Notes under the pieces: generated by a model
Seen by the model: only the letters and a program-made list of their open reading frames with translations
Database searches by the model: none
Told to the model about the DNA's origin: nothing
NCBI GenBank assembly: GCA_002418685.1
Contig: DIEP01000071.1
Coordinates: forward strand, 1-8,303
Reading direction: 5' to 3'
Source: Ignavibacteria bacterium UBA5771
Lineage (GTDB): Bacteria > Bacteroidota > Ignavibacteria > Kapaibacteriales > UBA2268
DNA length: 8,303 nucleotides
Translations under genes and position numbers: made by a program
In this document: positions 1 through 7,136 of the stretch, in pieces
How positions within the stretch are numbered: position 1 is the first letter of the stretch
Layout: each line of letters starts with the position of its first letter

Positions 1-120
1 GAAAATATTATTATTACAATGAAATAATTTTCCAGAATCACTTGCAGATGGCAATATTTTCTAAATAATTGTTAATTTGCAGTTAATTGTTTTAATAGAA
101 ATTTTAAAAGAGTAAGTAAG

Positions 121-2244
121 ATGAAAAAAGTAGTTTTTTTAGTTATTTTTATAGCAGGGAGCATCATTGCTTCTGCACAAATACCCTACAAAGAGAAATC
201 TAATGATTATATTTTTGGGTGGCAAGATATTTATTCATCAGTTCCTGATGTGCCAAGTTGCAGTGAAGGTGCATTGACAAGTGCTGAAAAACAATATGTG
301 CTTAACTATGTCAATTTTATTCGATATTTGCATGATTTGAAACCTGTAGTTTATGATTATAGTGGAGATAATGCTGCACAGAAAGCAGCCCTTATACAAG
401 CTGCAAATGGAACATTATCACATACTCCACCACCTACTTCAGCCTGCTATTCTCAAGAAGGGTACAATGGTTCGCTAAATTCGAATTTACATTTACAGTG
501 GGGAATGGGGCAAGGATCTCAAATAGATTCAAAGGTGTCAATTGTAGGTTGGATGATTGACAATCATTCTCAAAATGCTCAGGATCGATGTGGTCATAGA
601 CGTGCGATCATTAATCCTTTTGTGACAGCAATATCTTTCGGTAGGGTTGAAGGTCAAGGACCAGCAGGATGGACAATGGCAGCAGCTTTGAAATATATGG
701 ATAATGTAAATGGTAATATCGGCGATCATCCCGTTGAATTTGTTGCATATCCTTATTTAAATTATCCACCTGATTTAGTTGATAAATCTTGGTATTTATC
801 TTTTTCACCTTATTATGATATGAGCAATAATTTTGCTAATACAAATATCCAATATGATAATACTACAGTTGAAATGACCGATGATCAAGGAAATATTATA
901 TCAACAAATAGTTATGTTTGGGATGATGAAGGTTGGGGTGCTGTTCAAAACAATTTTCGCTGGAAAGCACCTGGATTGCAAAATGAAGTGAAATATAATG
1001 TGGAAATCAAGAATGTTGTTGTTAATGGTCAAAATCGGAATTATTCTTATTGGTTTAAGTTGACACAGAATATTTATGGAATAAAACCCGAAACACCTAT
1101 GCTTTCATTTCCTTCTAATGATGCAACGAACACAAGCACAAGCACAAATTTTTCATGGTCACTTCCTTCTTTCACATATAAATTTCAATTCCAATTAGCA
1201 ATGGATATTAATTTTACAAACATTGTGAAGGATACAATCACAACAATTAATGGTATTGTTGTAAAAAATTTAGAGACAACAACAAAGTATTATTGGCATG
1301 TTAAAGCAATGAATGACAATGGATCTAGCGAATGGAGCGAAACTTTTTCCTTCACAACAGCAGCTCCTCTTCCCGGTGCACCTAAACTTGCTTCACCTCC
1401 CGATAATTCAATTGATTTACCTCTCGAATCAACTCTTGCTTGGTTTGCCCAACCAGGTGCCGAACGCTACCACTTACAAGTATCGAAAAGTGCTTCTTTC
1501 GCGGGTTTTAGCTCGATAGATGAAATGCAAATCACAGATTCAAGTTATACAATTAAAGCAGGTGAGCTTGAATACGGCACACAATATTATTGGCATATAG
1601 CTGCATTTATTAATGGACAAAAGAGCGCTTTTTCTGAAATTTGGAAATTTAAGACAAAAGATCCTGATCCAATTCCTGATAAACCCAACTTGATTTCACC
1701 CATTGATAATGCTACTGATATTTCTTTGACACCTGTCTTAAAATGGGATAATGTGCCTTATGCAGAACATTATACATTGAAAATTGCAACAGATGAATCC
1801 TTTAGTTCAGCGAGTTCTGTTTTAACCAAAAACACTGACACTAATGAATACCAAGTGCCACCACAAATTTTGCAACCATCCACAAAATATTATTGGAAGG
1901 TTCAAGCTTGGCATGAAGCAGGAATTGGGGACTGGTCTAAGACATTTAAGTTCACTACCACGACAGAAGGAAGCGTAAGAGAACAAATTATAACAGATGG
2001 AATAAATATCAATCCAAATCCTGTTAAGGATATTCTCTATTTTATGATTAATCGTTCTGTTGATTCAAAATCAATTTTCTATGTTAGTAATTTATTGGGC
2101 GACAAAGTTCTTGAAATGAGTTTTGATCATTTTTCACAAGATGAAATATACCAAATAAACACAAGTTCTCTTCCAAAAGGAGTATATTTCATACGCATTA
2201 TTTCAGCCGATTCAATATATCTGACAAAATTTGTAAAGAATTAA
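121..2244 (+). CDS. Secreted CAP-domain protein with three Fn3-like domains and T9SS sorting domain
   Basis: This 707-residue protein is complete. Residues 1-19 form a Sec signal peptide (MKK, hydrophobic core, ASA before Q20). Residues ~55-190 look like a CAP (SCP/PR-1) domain: a first helix with N64 and R68, LSHT with H101, CYSQEG with E113, a GW at 143-144, and GHRRAIINP with H159. H101 and H159 sit where CAP proteins carry their conserved histidines; E113 may be one of the acidic partners. Residues ~195-320 are not recognised. Three fibronectin-III-like domains follow (~323-413, 419-512, 520-614), each starting near P-x-L-x-x-P and ending with YYW(H/K)V-x-A and F-x-T. Residues ~628-707 are a T9SS type A sorting domain (NPNP, then LPKGVYFIRI, basic end). 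The role after secretion is unknown; CAP proteins include binders and a few proteases. The start is supported by the signal peptide, although the ribosome site is weak (AAGAG at 108-112). CAP call likely, substrate unknown. Confidence 0.88.
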   Translation: MKKVVFLVIFIAGSIIASAQIPYKEKSNDYIFGWQDIYSSVPDVPSCSEGALTSAEKQYVLNYVNFIRYLHDLKPVVYDYSGDNAAQKAALIQAANGTLSHTPPPTSACYSQEGYNGSLNSNLHLQWGMGQGSQIDSKVSIVGWMIDNHSQNAQDRCGHRRAIINPFVTAISFGRVEGQGPAGWTMAAALKYMDNVNGNIGDHPVEFVAYPYLNYPPDLVDKSWYLSFSPYYDMSNNFANTNIQYDNTTVEMTDDQGNIISTNSYVWDDEGWGAVQNNFRWKAPGLQNEVKYNVEIKNVVVNGQNRNYSYWFKLTQNIYGIKPETPMLSFPSNDATNTSTSTNFSWSLPSFTYKFQFQLAMDINFTNIVKDTITTINGIVVKNLETTTKYYWHVKAMNDNGSSEWSETFSFTTAAPLPGAPKLASPPDNSIDLPLESTLAWFAQPGAERYHLQVSKSASFAGFSSIDEMQITDSSYTIKAGELEYGTQYYWHIAAFINGQKSAFSEIWKFKTKDPDPIPDKPNLISPIDNATDISLTPVLKWDNVPYAEHYTLKIATDESFSSASSVLTKNTDTNEYQVPPQILQPSTKYYWKVQAWHEAGIGDWSKTFKFTTTTEGSVREQIITDGININPNPVKDILYFMINRSVDSKSIFYVSNLLGDKVLEMSFDHFSQDEIYQINTSSLPKGVYFIRIISADSIYLTKFVKN

Positions 2245-2288
2245 TTGGTTATCTAAAAAACAGATTTCATTAATATTAATCAAATTCT

Positions 2289-2327
2289 AAAACTTCCGCA
2301 AGTTCCAAACCTTCGGAAGTTTTTTTA
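2289..2327 (+). terminator. Intrinsic terminator between convergent genes
   Basis: The arms AAAACTTCCG (2289-2298) and CGGAAGTTTT (2314-2323) pair perfectly around a 15-base loop and run into a T tract. The hairpin lies 44 bases after the stop of the CAP gene, so it suits termination of that gene. The left arm starts with four A, so the opposite strand reads hairpin then TTTT, and it may also stop the convergent propeller gene, though more weakly. Confidence 0.8.
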
Positions 2328-2339
2328 TTTAAATTTGGC

Positions 2340-4469
2340 TTATTGTTTTATCAGTTTCTTGATTATAAATCCGCTGTCTGTATATATCTTTAATATATAA
2401 ACTCCCGTTGATAAATTTGTTAGATCTAATGTGCTTTGATTTCCCAATATTCTTTGACTCTTAACTATTTGCCCCTGCAAATTAATGATTTCAACAAGAG
2501 AAATATTTGCTTCGCTTTGTTCAATTTTCAAATAATCATTTGCAGGATTTGGAAAAATCGATATATTATATTCGGGCAAAATATCTTCATTGACTGAAGA
2601 AGGAATCCCATCCTCATTATAAGCAGCCATACCTTCATTTGTCCCAATCCACTTTGTATTATTTACTTCGATTGCAATAGTATAGACTGTGTTATCAGGC
2701 AATTCTGAATTCGATGTATCGAATACTGTCCAATTTGCTCCATCATATTTCACCATTCCACCATCAGTTCCAATCCACTTTGTCCCGCTTGTATCAATGG
2801 CAATCGATATTACACCATTTCTCGGTAGCCCTGAATTGGAAGTATTGTAAATTGTCCAACTTGTGCCATCATATTTTGCCAAACCTTTAATAGTCCCAAT
2901 CCATTTTGAACCATTTTTATCAATTGCTATTGAATAGATCCAATTATTAGGTAAACTCGAATTTGAAGTATTATGTACTTTCCAGTTCGTTCCGTCAAAT
3001 TCCGCTAAACCGTTGCCCGTTCCAATCCATTTCGTTCCATCCCCATCTATTGCTATTGAATTAACGCCGTAAAAAGGCAAACCTGAATTTGAACGGTTGT
3101 ATATTGTCCAGTTCGCCCCATTAAATTTTGCTAAACCACCGAATTGAGTCCCAATCCACTTTGTTCCATCTCTATCTGTAGCAATTGCACGGATATAATT
3201 ATCAGGCAAATCTGAATTTGAAGTATCATATATTGTCCACTTCGTCCCATCATATTTAGCTAAACCGCCATATTGGGTTCCAATCCACTTTGTGCCAGTG
3301 CTATCGATAGATATTGAAGTTAAACAGTTGTCAGGAAAACCCCAATCTGTAGAGGTGTTGTATGGTTCCCAGTTTACATTGTCAAATTTTGACAATCCCT
3401 TATTATAAGTCCCAATCCATTTAGTACCCTTTTCATCAATAGCTATCGCTCTTATTACATTATCAGGTAAGCCTGTCTTTATAGGGTTATATGATTTCCA
3501 ATTTGTTCCATCAAAGGATATCAAATCACCACCATGAGTCCCAATCCACTTTGTGCCGCTTCCGTCTATGGCTATTACCCGGACTTTATTCTCGGGCAAG
3601 CCTGAATTTGTAGTATTATAAGTTGTCCAATTTGTTCCATCAAATTTTGTTAAACCACCGGGAGTCCCAATCCACTTTGTTCCACTTCCGTCTATGGCTA
3701 TTGAAAAAATAATGTTCTCGCGCAAACCTGAATTTGAAGAATTATATACTGTCCAATTTGTTCCATCAAATTTTGCTAAACCACCACTCCAAGTTCCAAT
3801 CCACATTGTGCCGCTTCCGTCTATGGCTATTGACAAGACAAAGTTATCGGGCAAACCTGAATTTGTAGTGTCATATACTGTCCAATTTGTTCCATCAAAT
3901 TTTGTTAAACCACCACTATAAGTCCCAATCCATTTTGTGCCGCTTCCGTCTATGGCTATTGAATTGATCCAGTTCTCGGGCAAGCCTGAATTTTTAGAAT
4001 TATATACTGTCCAGTTTTTTCCGTCAAATTTTGCTAAACCATCACCATAAATCCCAATCCACTTTGTGCCGCTTCCGTCTATGGCTATTACCCGGACTTT
4101 GTTCTCGGGCAAGCCTGAATTTAAAGAATTATATACTTTCCAGTTTGTTCCATCAAATTTTGCCAACCCACTAGATTGAGTCCCAATCCATTTATTGCCA
4201 CTTCCATCTATGGCTATTGACCTGATCAAGTTGTCAGGCAAACCTGAATTTTTAGTATTATATACTGTCCAATTTGTTCCATCAAATTTTGCCAAACCAC
4301 CAGATTCAGTCCCAATCCACTTTGTTCCATTTTCGTCGATGGCAATTGATGTCACCGAGCCATTGGGTATGCCTGAATTTGTTTGTTGGTATATTTTCCA
4401 TTGCGGGTTTTCAGCATTGCAAATTATTGAACTTGCTAATACGATTAAAAGTATACTTAACTTTTTCAT
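2340..4469 (-). CDS. Secreted 14-blade WIGT-repeat (two-component regulator propeller-like) protein with T9SS sorting domain
   Basis: This 709-residue protein is complete. Residues 1-19 are a signal peptide (MKKLSILLIV..., CNA before E20). Residues 31-621 are fourteen tandem repeats of 41-46 residues (the last is 35) with the pattern NSGLPxN, IAIDGSGTKWIGT, GGLAKFDGTNW, Y. This resembles the Reg_prop blades of hybrid two-component sensors, where fourteen blades form two seven-bladed propellers. Here there is no membrane segment, kinase or regulator domain: the repeats lead directly into a T9SS type A sorting domain (~634-709, with FPNPAND and LSTGVYILKI). It is therefore a secreted or surface propeller, and its ligand cannot be inferred. 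An in-frame ATG 12 codons upstream (4503-4505) would give a longer start, but this ATG is preferred because it opens a normal signal peptide and has AGAGGA four bases or fewer upstream. Blades 2-7 are much more alike than blades 8-14. Confidence 0.9.
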   Translation of the reverse strand: MKKLSILLIVLASSIICNAENPQWKIYQQTNSGIPNGSVTSIAIDENGTKWIGTESGGLAKFDGTNWTVYNTKNSGLPDNLIRSIAIDGSGNKWIGTQSSGLAKFDGTNWKVYNSLNSGLPENKVRVIAIDGSGTKWIGIYGDGLAKFDGKNWTVYNSKNSGLPENWINSIAIDGSGTKWIGTYSGGLTKFDGTNWTVYDTTNSGLPDNFVLSIAIDGSGTMWIGTWSGGLAKFDGTNWTVYNSSNSGLRENIIFSIAIDGSGTKWIGTPGGLTKFDGTNWTTYNTTNSGLPENKVRVIAIDGSGTKWIGTHGGDLISFDGTNWKSYNPIKTGLPDNVIRAIAIDEKGTKWIGTYNKGLSKFDNVNWEPYNTSTDWGFPDNCLTSISIDSTGTKWIGTQYGGLAKYDGTKWTIYDTSNSDLPDNYIRAIATDRDGTKWIGTQFGGLAKFNGANWTIYNRSNSGLPFYGVNSIAIDGDGTKWIGTGNGLAEFDGTNWKVHNTSNSSLPNNWIYSIAIDKNGSKWIGTIKGLAKYDGTSWTIYNTSNSGLPRNGVISIAIDTSGTKWIGTDGGMVKYDGANWTVFDTSNSELPDNTVYTIAIEVNNTKWIGTNEGMAAYNEDGIPSSVNEDILPEYNISIFPNPANDYLKIEQSEANISLVEIINLQGQIVKSQRILGNQSTLDLTNLSTGVYILKIYTDSGFIIKKLIKQ
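2607..4379 (-). repeat. Fourteen tandem ~129-bp repeats encoding propeller blades
   Basis: The repeats lie inside the propeller gene and are in frame. Unit lengths, from the N-terminus, are 43, 43, 43, 43, 43, 42, 43, 46, 41, 43, 42, 42, 42 and 35 residues. On the + strand the units are recognisable by the recurring CCAATCCA(C/T)TT and by CTTCCGTCTATGGCTATT in the higher-coordinate half (about 3550-4220). Blades 1-7 occupy about 3480-4379 and blades 8-14 about 2607-3479. The periodicity is that of a protein repeat and has no spacers. Confidence 0.93.
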
Positions 4470-4472
4470 AAA

Positions 4473-4478
4473 TCCTCT
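4473..4478 (-). promoter_or_regulatory. Ribosome binding site that decides the propeller gene start
   Basis: Read on the minus strand this is AGAGGA, three bases before the ATG at 4469. It supports starting translation at 4469 rather than at the in-frame ATG at 4505, which has only AT-rich sequence upstream and would put 12 non-signal residues in front of the signal peptide. Confidence 0.65.
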
Positions 4479-4490
4479 ATTTAAATTTAT

Positions 4491-4498
4491 CAAAATTA
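4491..4498 (-). promoter_or_regulatory. Possible -7 box (TAATTTTG) for the propeller gene
   Basis: Minus-strand TAATTTTG fits the Bacteroidota -7 element TAnnTTTG, 21 bases upstream of the start codon. No TTTG or TTG lies at a suitable distance further upstream, and such octamers arise by chance in DNA this rich in A+T, so the call is weak. Confidence 0.25.
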
Positions 4499-4681
4499 AT
4501 ATCAAAAAATTGAATTCTAATTAAAATAACTTTTTCAATTTTTGCATTCTTACTTTATTATATGACAATTCAAAATCGATTTTGTTATACACTTTTTGTG
4601 AAAAATATTAAAAATAATAATAATTTTATTTTTCTTAAAAAAGTATTTCATTCATTTCAACATTTTCTCTTTTCTTCAGCT

Positions 4682-4735
4682 CCCCCTCTTCGTAAGAGGG
4701 GGTCGGGGGGTGTTCCTCCCTTAAAATGAGGGGAG
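4682..4735. repeat. GC-rich double-hairpin element, probable dispersed intergenic repeat
   Basis: The first hairpin pairs CCCCCTCTT (4682-4690) with AAGAGGGGG (4694-4702) around a three-base loop. A G-rich linker (TCGGGGGGTGTT) follows. The second hairpin pairs CTCCCTT (4716-4722) with GAGGGGAG (4728-4735). The base composition is sharply unlike the surrounding AT-rich DNA. Its minus-strand translation, HFKGGTPPDPLLRRGG, is of a type often seen as spurious peptides from dispersed palindromes in environmental bacterial genomes, which is why I call it a mobile or dispersed repeat. Only one copy lies in this window, so dispersal is inferred. No target-site duplication was found. Confidence 0.55.
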
Positions 4736-4860
4736 AAATATTGAATTATGCGTAATAATCTTTGAATATTTTTTATTTGGTTGGTATTTACGAGATAATC
4801 CTCTTGCTGACCTCCTAAAAAAGTAGCTAAAATAATAATTTTAATATTTATTTTAGTTAT

Positions 4861-4892
4861 TTTGGTCAAAAAGTGTAACTTTTTTACTTTTG
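4861..4892 (+). promoter_or_regulatory. Bacteroidota-type promoter of the VIT/VWA gene
   Basis: TTTG (4861-4864) is separated by 20 bases from TACTTTTG (4885-4892). This matches the Bacteroidota primary-sigma promoter, TTTG at -33 and TAnnTTTG at -7 with about 19-21 bases between. Transcription would start near 4899 and give a leader of roughly 40 bases before the ATG at 4942. Confidence 0.6.
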
Positions 4893-4929
4893 AATTGTCT
4901 TAGAGTTATTATCATCACAAATTTTTTAA

Positions 4930-4935
4930 AAGGAG
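4930..4935 (+). promoter_or_regulatory. Ribosome binding site of the VIT/VWA gene
   Basis: AAGGAG lies six bases before the ATG at 4942. It is the strongest Shine-Dalgarno sequence in the window, which is notable because many Bacteroidota genes lack one, and it fixes the start together with the signal peptide. Confidence 0.75.
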
Positions 4936-4941
4936 TAGAAT

Positions 4942-7089
4942 ATGAAATCTCGTACTAACTTTTTCGTAATCTGTGCCCTGTTCTTTGCTTTTAATTCGCT
5001 GGGATTCGCTGGGGATTACTTACAATTTCAGGACCCACAAAACACATGGAGCTATGATAAAGGCATCATAGACACAGCCAAACTGACAATCAGACCGCAA
5101 GGAGCTTATTGCGAATATGGACTTTATTTGGTTTTCTCAGGACGAGAATTAAAAGATAGCTCCGCACAATATGAAGTGCAATTATTATTTTCATTGAATC
5201 AAGCAGCTTCTCTCACAGATGCTAAACTATGGGTTGGTGATACTCTAGTAACAGCCAAACTAATAGATCGATGGTCTGCATGGAAGATCTATGAGGGAAT
5301 AGTTAGCAGAAGGCGTGACCCATTGGTTATTTATAAAAATTCTGCAACAGCCTACGAATTGCGTGTGTATCCATTGAAAAAGAATATGCCTCGCCGCATA
5401 AGAATAACTTGGTTGCAACCCGTCGATTTTTCAAATGTAAATGCAATTGCTGCTTTACCAATTAATATCATGACACTCTCTAAACGAATTCCGAACCTTG
5501 AAGTAAATCTCTATGAAGATTCTGATTGGAAAAATCCTAACATTCAAGGGATAAGTGATGTTGCATTTACTAACATCAATCATCCCGACTATGGAAATGT
5601 CCTTTCTTATACTATCCCATCGGCAAATGTAAAAGGGCAATTGAATTTAACGTATGATTCACCTCTTCGAGACGGTCTATATTATAAAATTTTCCCGACA
5701 TCAGCGACAGAAGGATACTATCAATTTGCTTATAATCCTCGTGCATTCATTAATAAAGCTAAAAAATTGCTTGTCTTGATTGATTATAATAAGCTTAGCA
5801 CTAATGTTTCAATCAATGATCTTTTCTCTTCTATTCAAGCTACAATGAAAGCTACAATGAAAGCTACCGATTCATTTAATATAATTGTTTCTTCATTTGA
5901 TTTCACACCTGTTCAAAAAGGATGGATTAGCGCATCATCAGGTAATATTGACGCAGCTTTTGCATCAGAATCCGTAAAGAAAATTGCTCAGTATAGTTTG
6001 CTCCCGCTGTTGCTCAATGAAGGTATTAACTTTATTGGTGATGACCCCAAAGCTTCAATTATCCTATTTTCATCTAGTTATAATGAACGTAACGTAAGCC
6101 AAGCAAATCAGATGATTGCAGATTTAGACACTCGAATGAAAAGGACAATTAATTTTTACATTGGAGATTATGCTAATAAGGATGTTCCGACTACTAAAGG
6201 TCCAAATGGCGAGAATTATATGGGTAATGATTACTTCTTTTCGACACTTGCAAAAATGTCAAATGGTTTTTATATTAATTTAACAAAGGCATCAAATAAT
6301 ATTTTCAATTTGACTAATGCTGTATTTAATCAATCTGATGGAGTATTTTTTGCTTTCAGTATGTTTGTTTCTGCAACTGATGGATTAACATATTCTCAAT
6401 ATTCTTCAACTAATATTGATGACGCAATTATACAGGGTAAGCCAATTATTCAATTTGGGAAATATATTGGCAAATTGCCTTTAAATATCAATGCTTCTGG
6501 TGTCTTTGGTGGGGAACTTTTTAATAAAAGTATTGCACTACCAAATAGCGATATCAACACTTTTGGGACTAAAAAGATGTGGACACTGAATTATATTTTA
6601 TCACTTGAAAGCAAGGGTGAAGTTAATGAAATTATAAATGAAATCATTAAAACAAGTATGGATAATAGAATTCTTTCTCGTTATACAGCATTTCTTGCTC
6701 TCGAGCCTTGGATGATAAAGCAACAAGAAAATGATTCCATAGCTGCTGCTAATGGTAGTGGTGGTGGTGGTAACACTTCAGTTGAAATTTTAGGATCTAA
6801 TTCAAATATATCAATTCAAGCAAGTCCAAATCCATTCCAGAATAACGTGGCAATCACAATCGATTTAGCGAATAAAAATATTAATCAATACGTAATTCAA
6901 GTCTATGATGTGCTTGGTAATTGTGTAAAATCTTTCGATTTATCAAAATTAACTATTTCAGGAAATCGCATCGTATTGAATTGGGATGGAACTGATACCT
7001 TCGGCAAGTATTTACTAAATGGTTCATACCTATTAGTTATACGCTCACCGCAAGGCACACAGACTTTCAAATTGATTATAAATAGATAG
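4942..7089 (+). CDS. Secreted VIT / VWA-like protein with FlgD-like T9SS sorting domain
   Basis: This 715-residue protein is complete. Residues 1-23 form a signal peptide (GFA before G24). Residues ~50-165 resemble the VIT domain of inter-alpha-trypsin heavy chains and vault proteins: LWVGD, then R110-xxAWKIYE (111-118), RRRDP (123-127) and a strand ending at TWLQP (156-160). Residues ~273-410 have the order of a von Willebrand A fold (KKLLVLID, DSFNIIVSSF, ASIILFSS, RTINFYIGD), but the metal-binding DxSxS motif is replaced by D281-YNKLS, so metal binding is doubtful. Residues 579-589 (LSRYTAFLALE) match the YTSFLxLE segment near the end of many VIT-VWA proteins. After a glycine-rich linker (605-611), residues ~624-715 form a FlgD-Ig-like sorting domain (NPFQN, YDVLG, WDGTD, LLNGSYLL, basic end). 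It is probably a surface or secreted adhesion or scaffold protein; the partner is unknown. It has its own promoter and terminator. Confidence 0.85.
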   Translation: MKSRTNFFVICALFFAFNSLGFAGDYLQFQDPQNTWSYDKGIIDTAKLTIRPQGAYCEYGLYLVFSGRELKDSSAQYEVQLLFSLNQAASLTDAKLWVGDTLVTAKLIDRWSAWKIYEGIVSRRRDPLVIYKNSATAYELRVYPLKKNMPRRIRITWLQPVDFSNVNAIAALPINIMTLSKRIPNLEVNLYEDSDWKNPNIQGISDVAFTNINHPDYGNVLSYTIPSANVKGQLNLTYDSPLRDGLYYKIFPTSATEGYYQFAYNPRAFINKAKKLLVLIDYNKLSTNVSINDLFSSIQATMKATMKATDSFNIIVSSFDFTPVQKGWISASSGNIDAAFASESVKKIAQYSLLPLLLNEGINFIGDDPKASIILFSSSYNERNVSQANQMIADLDTRMKRTINFYIGDYANKDVPTTKGPNGENYMGNDYFFSTLAKMSNGFYINLTKASNNIFNLTNAVFNQSDGVFFAFSMFVSATDGLTYSQYSSTNIDDAIIQGKPIIQFGKYIGKLPLNINASGVFGGELFNKSIALPNSDINTFGTKKMWTLNYILSLESKGEVNEIINEIIKTSMDNRILSRYTAFLALEPWMIKQQENDSIAAANGSGGGGNTSVEILGSNSNISIQASPNPFQNNVAITIDLANKNINQYVIQVYDVLGNCVKSFDLSKLTISGNRIVLNWDGTDTFGKYLLNGSYLLVIRSPQGTQTFKLIINR
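5839..5867 (+). repeat. 12-bp in-frame tandem duplication within the VWA-like region
   Basis: GCTACAATGAAA occurs twice in a row (5839-5850 and 5851-5862), followed by a partial GCTAC. It encodes ATMK-ATMK-AT (residues 300-308) in a helical part of the VWA-like domain. The two copies are identical at DNA level, which suggests recent slippage. Confidence 0.85.
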
Positions 7090-7130
7090 TAAGGAATATT
7101 GAAATAAGAAAATGAATTCAATATCCCTTA
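7090..7130. repeat. Inverted repeat directly after the VIT/VWA stop codon
   Basis: TAAGGAATATTGAA (7090-7103) pairs with TTCAATATCCCTTA (7117-7130) with one mismatch, giving a 14-pair stem and a 13-base loop. It starts at the base after the stop codon and is not followed by a T tract, so it is more likely an mRNA 3'-end stabiliser or half of a repeat element than a terminator. Confidence 0.6.
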
Positions 7131-7136
7131 TATTCG

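Larger units (their letters stand above)
4470..4941. other. Intergenic region between divergent genes
   Basis: No gene is supported here. The part next to the propeller gene (4506-4660) is nearly pure A+T with no clear structure. A GC-rich double hairpin occupies 4682-4735. From 4741 to 4823 I see nothing notable. An AT-only palindrome (4824-4859) abuts the promoter of the VIT/VWA gene (4861-4892). The only reading frame, on the minus strand across 4657-4869, has no ribosome site, and its C-terminal part is just the translation of the GC-rich repeat. Confidence 0.7.

Noticed and set aside
72..79. TTAATTTG as a -7 box for the CAP-domain gene
   Set aside because: It misses the conserved A at position 2, and the nearest upstream TTG is 27 bases away, too far for a Bacteroidota promoter.
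538..808. Minus-strand frames inside the CAP-domain gene
   Set aside because: Short frames opposite a well supported domain, with no ribosome site or recognisable protein.
2607..4379. Regularly spaced direct repeats as a CRISPR or noncoding satellite
   Set aside because: The period is about 129 bases, there are no spacers, and every unit is in frame in one protein with blade-like conservation.
4410..4424. Lipoprotein signal (cysteine 17 of the propeller protein)
   Set aside because: The residues before the cysteine are S-I-I, which is not a lipobox; CNA before E20 fits signal peptidase I, consistent with the T9SS domain.
4470..4505. Longer N-terminus for the propeller gene, starting at the ATG at 4505
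   Set aside because: It would place 12 residues (MILILINLNRGF) before a normal signal peptide, and it lacks a ribosome site, whereas the ATG at 4469 has AGAGGA.
3694..4524. Plus-strand reading frames opposite the propeller repeats
   Set aside because: They are antisense translations of the repeat unit (VQFVPSNFAKPP recurring) with no start signals of their own.
4657..4869. Small minus-strand reading frame of 70 codons in the gap
   Set aside because: No ribosome site, and its second half is the translation of the GC-rich hairpin element; it also overlaps the promoter region of the VIT/VWA gene.
6754..6774. GGT-rich tract as a phase-variation repeat
   Set aside because: Only a few triplets, in frame, encoding a GSGGGGN linker just before the sorting domain; triplet changes would not switch the frame.
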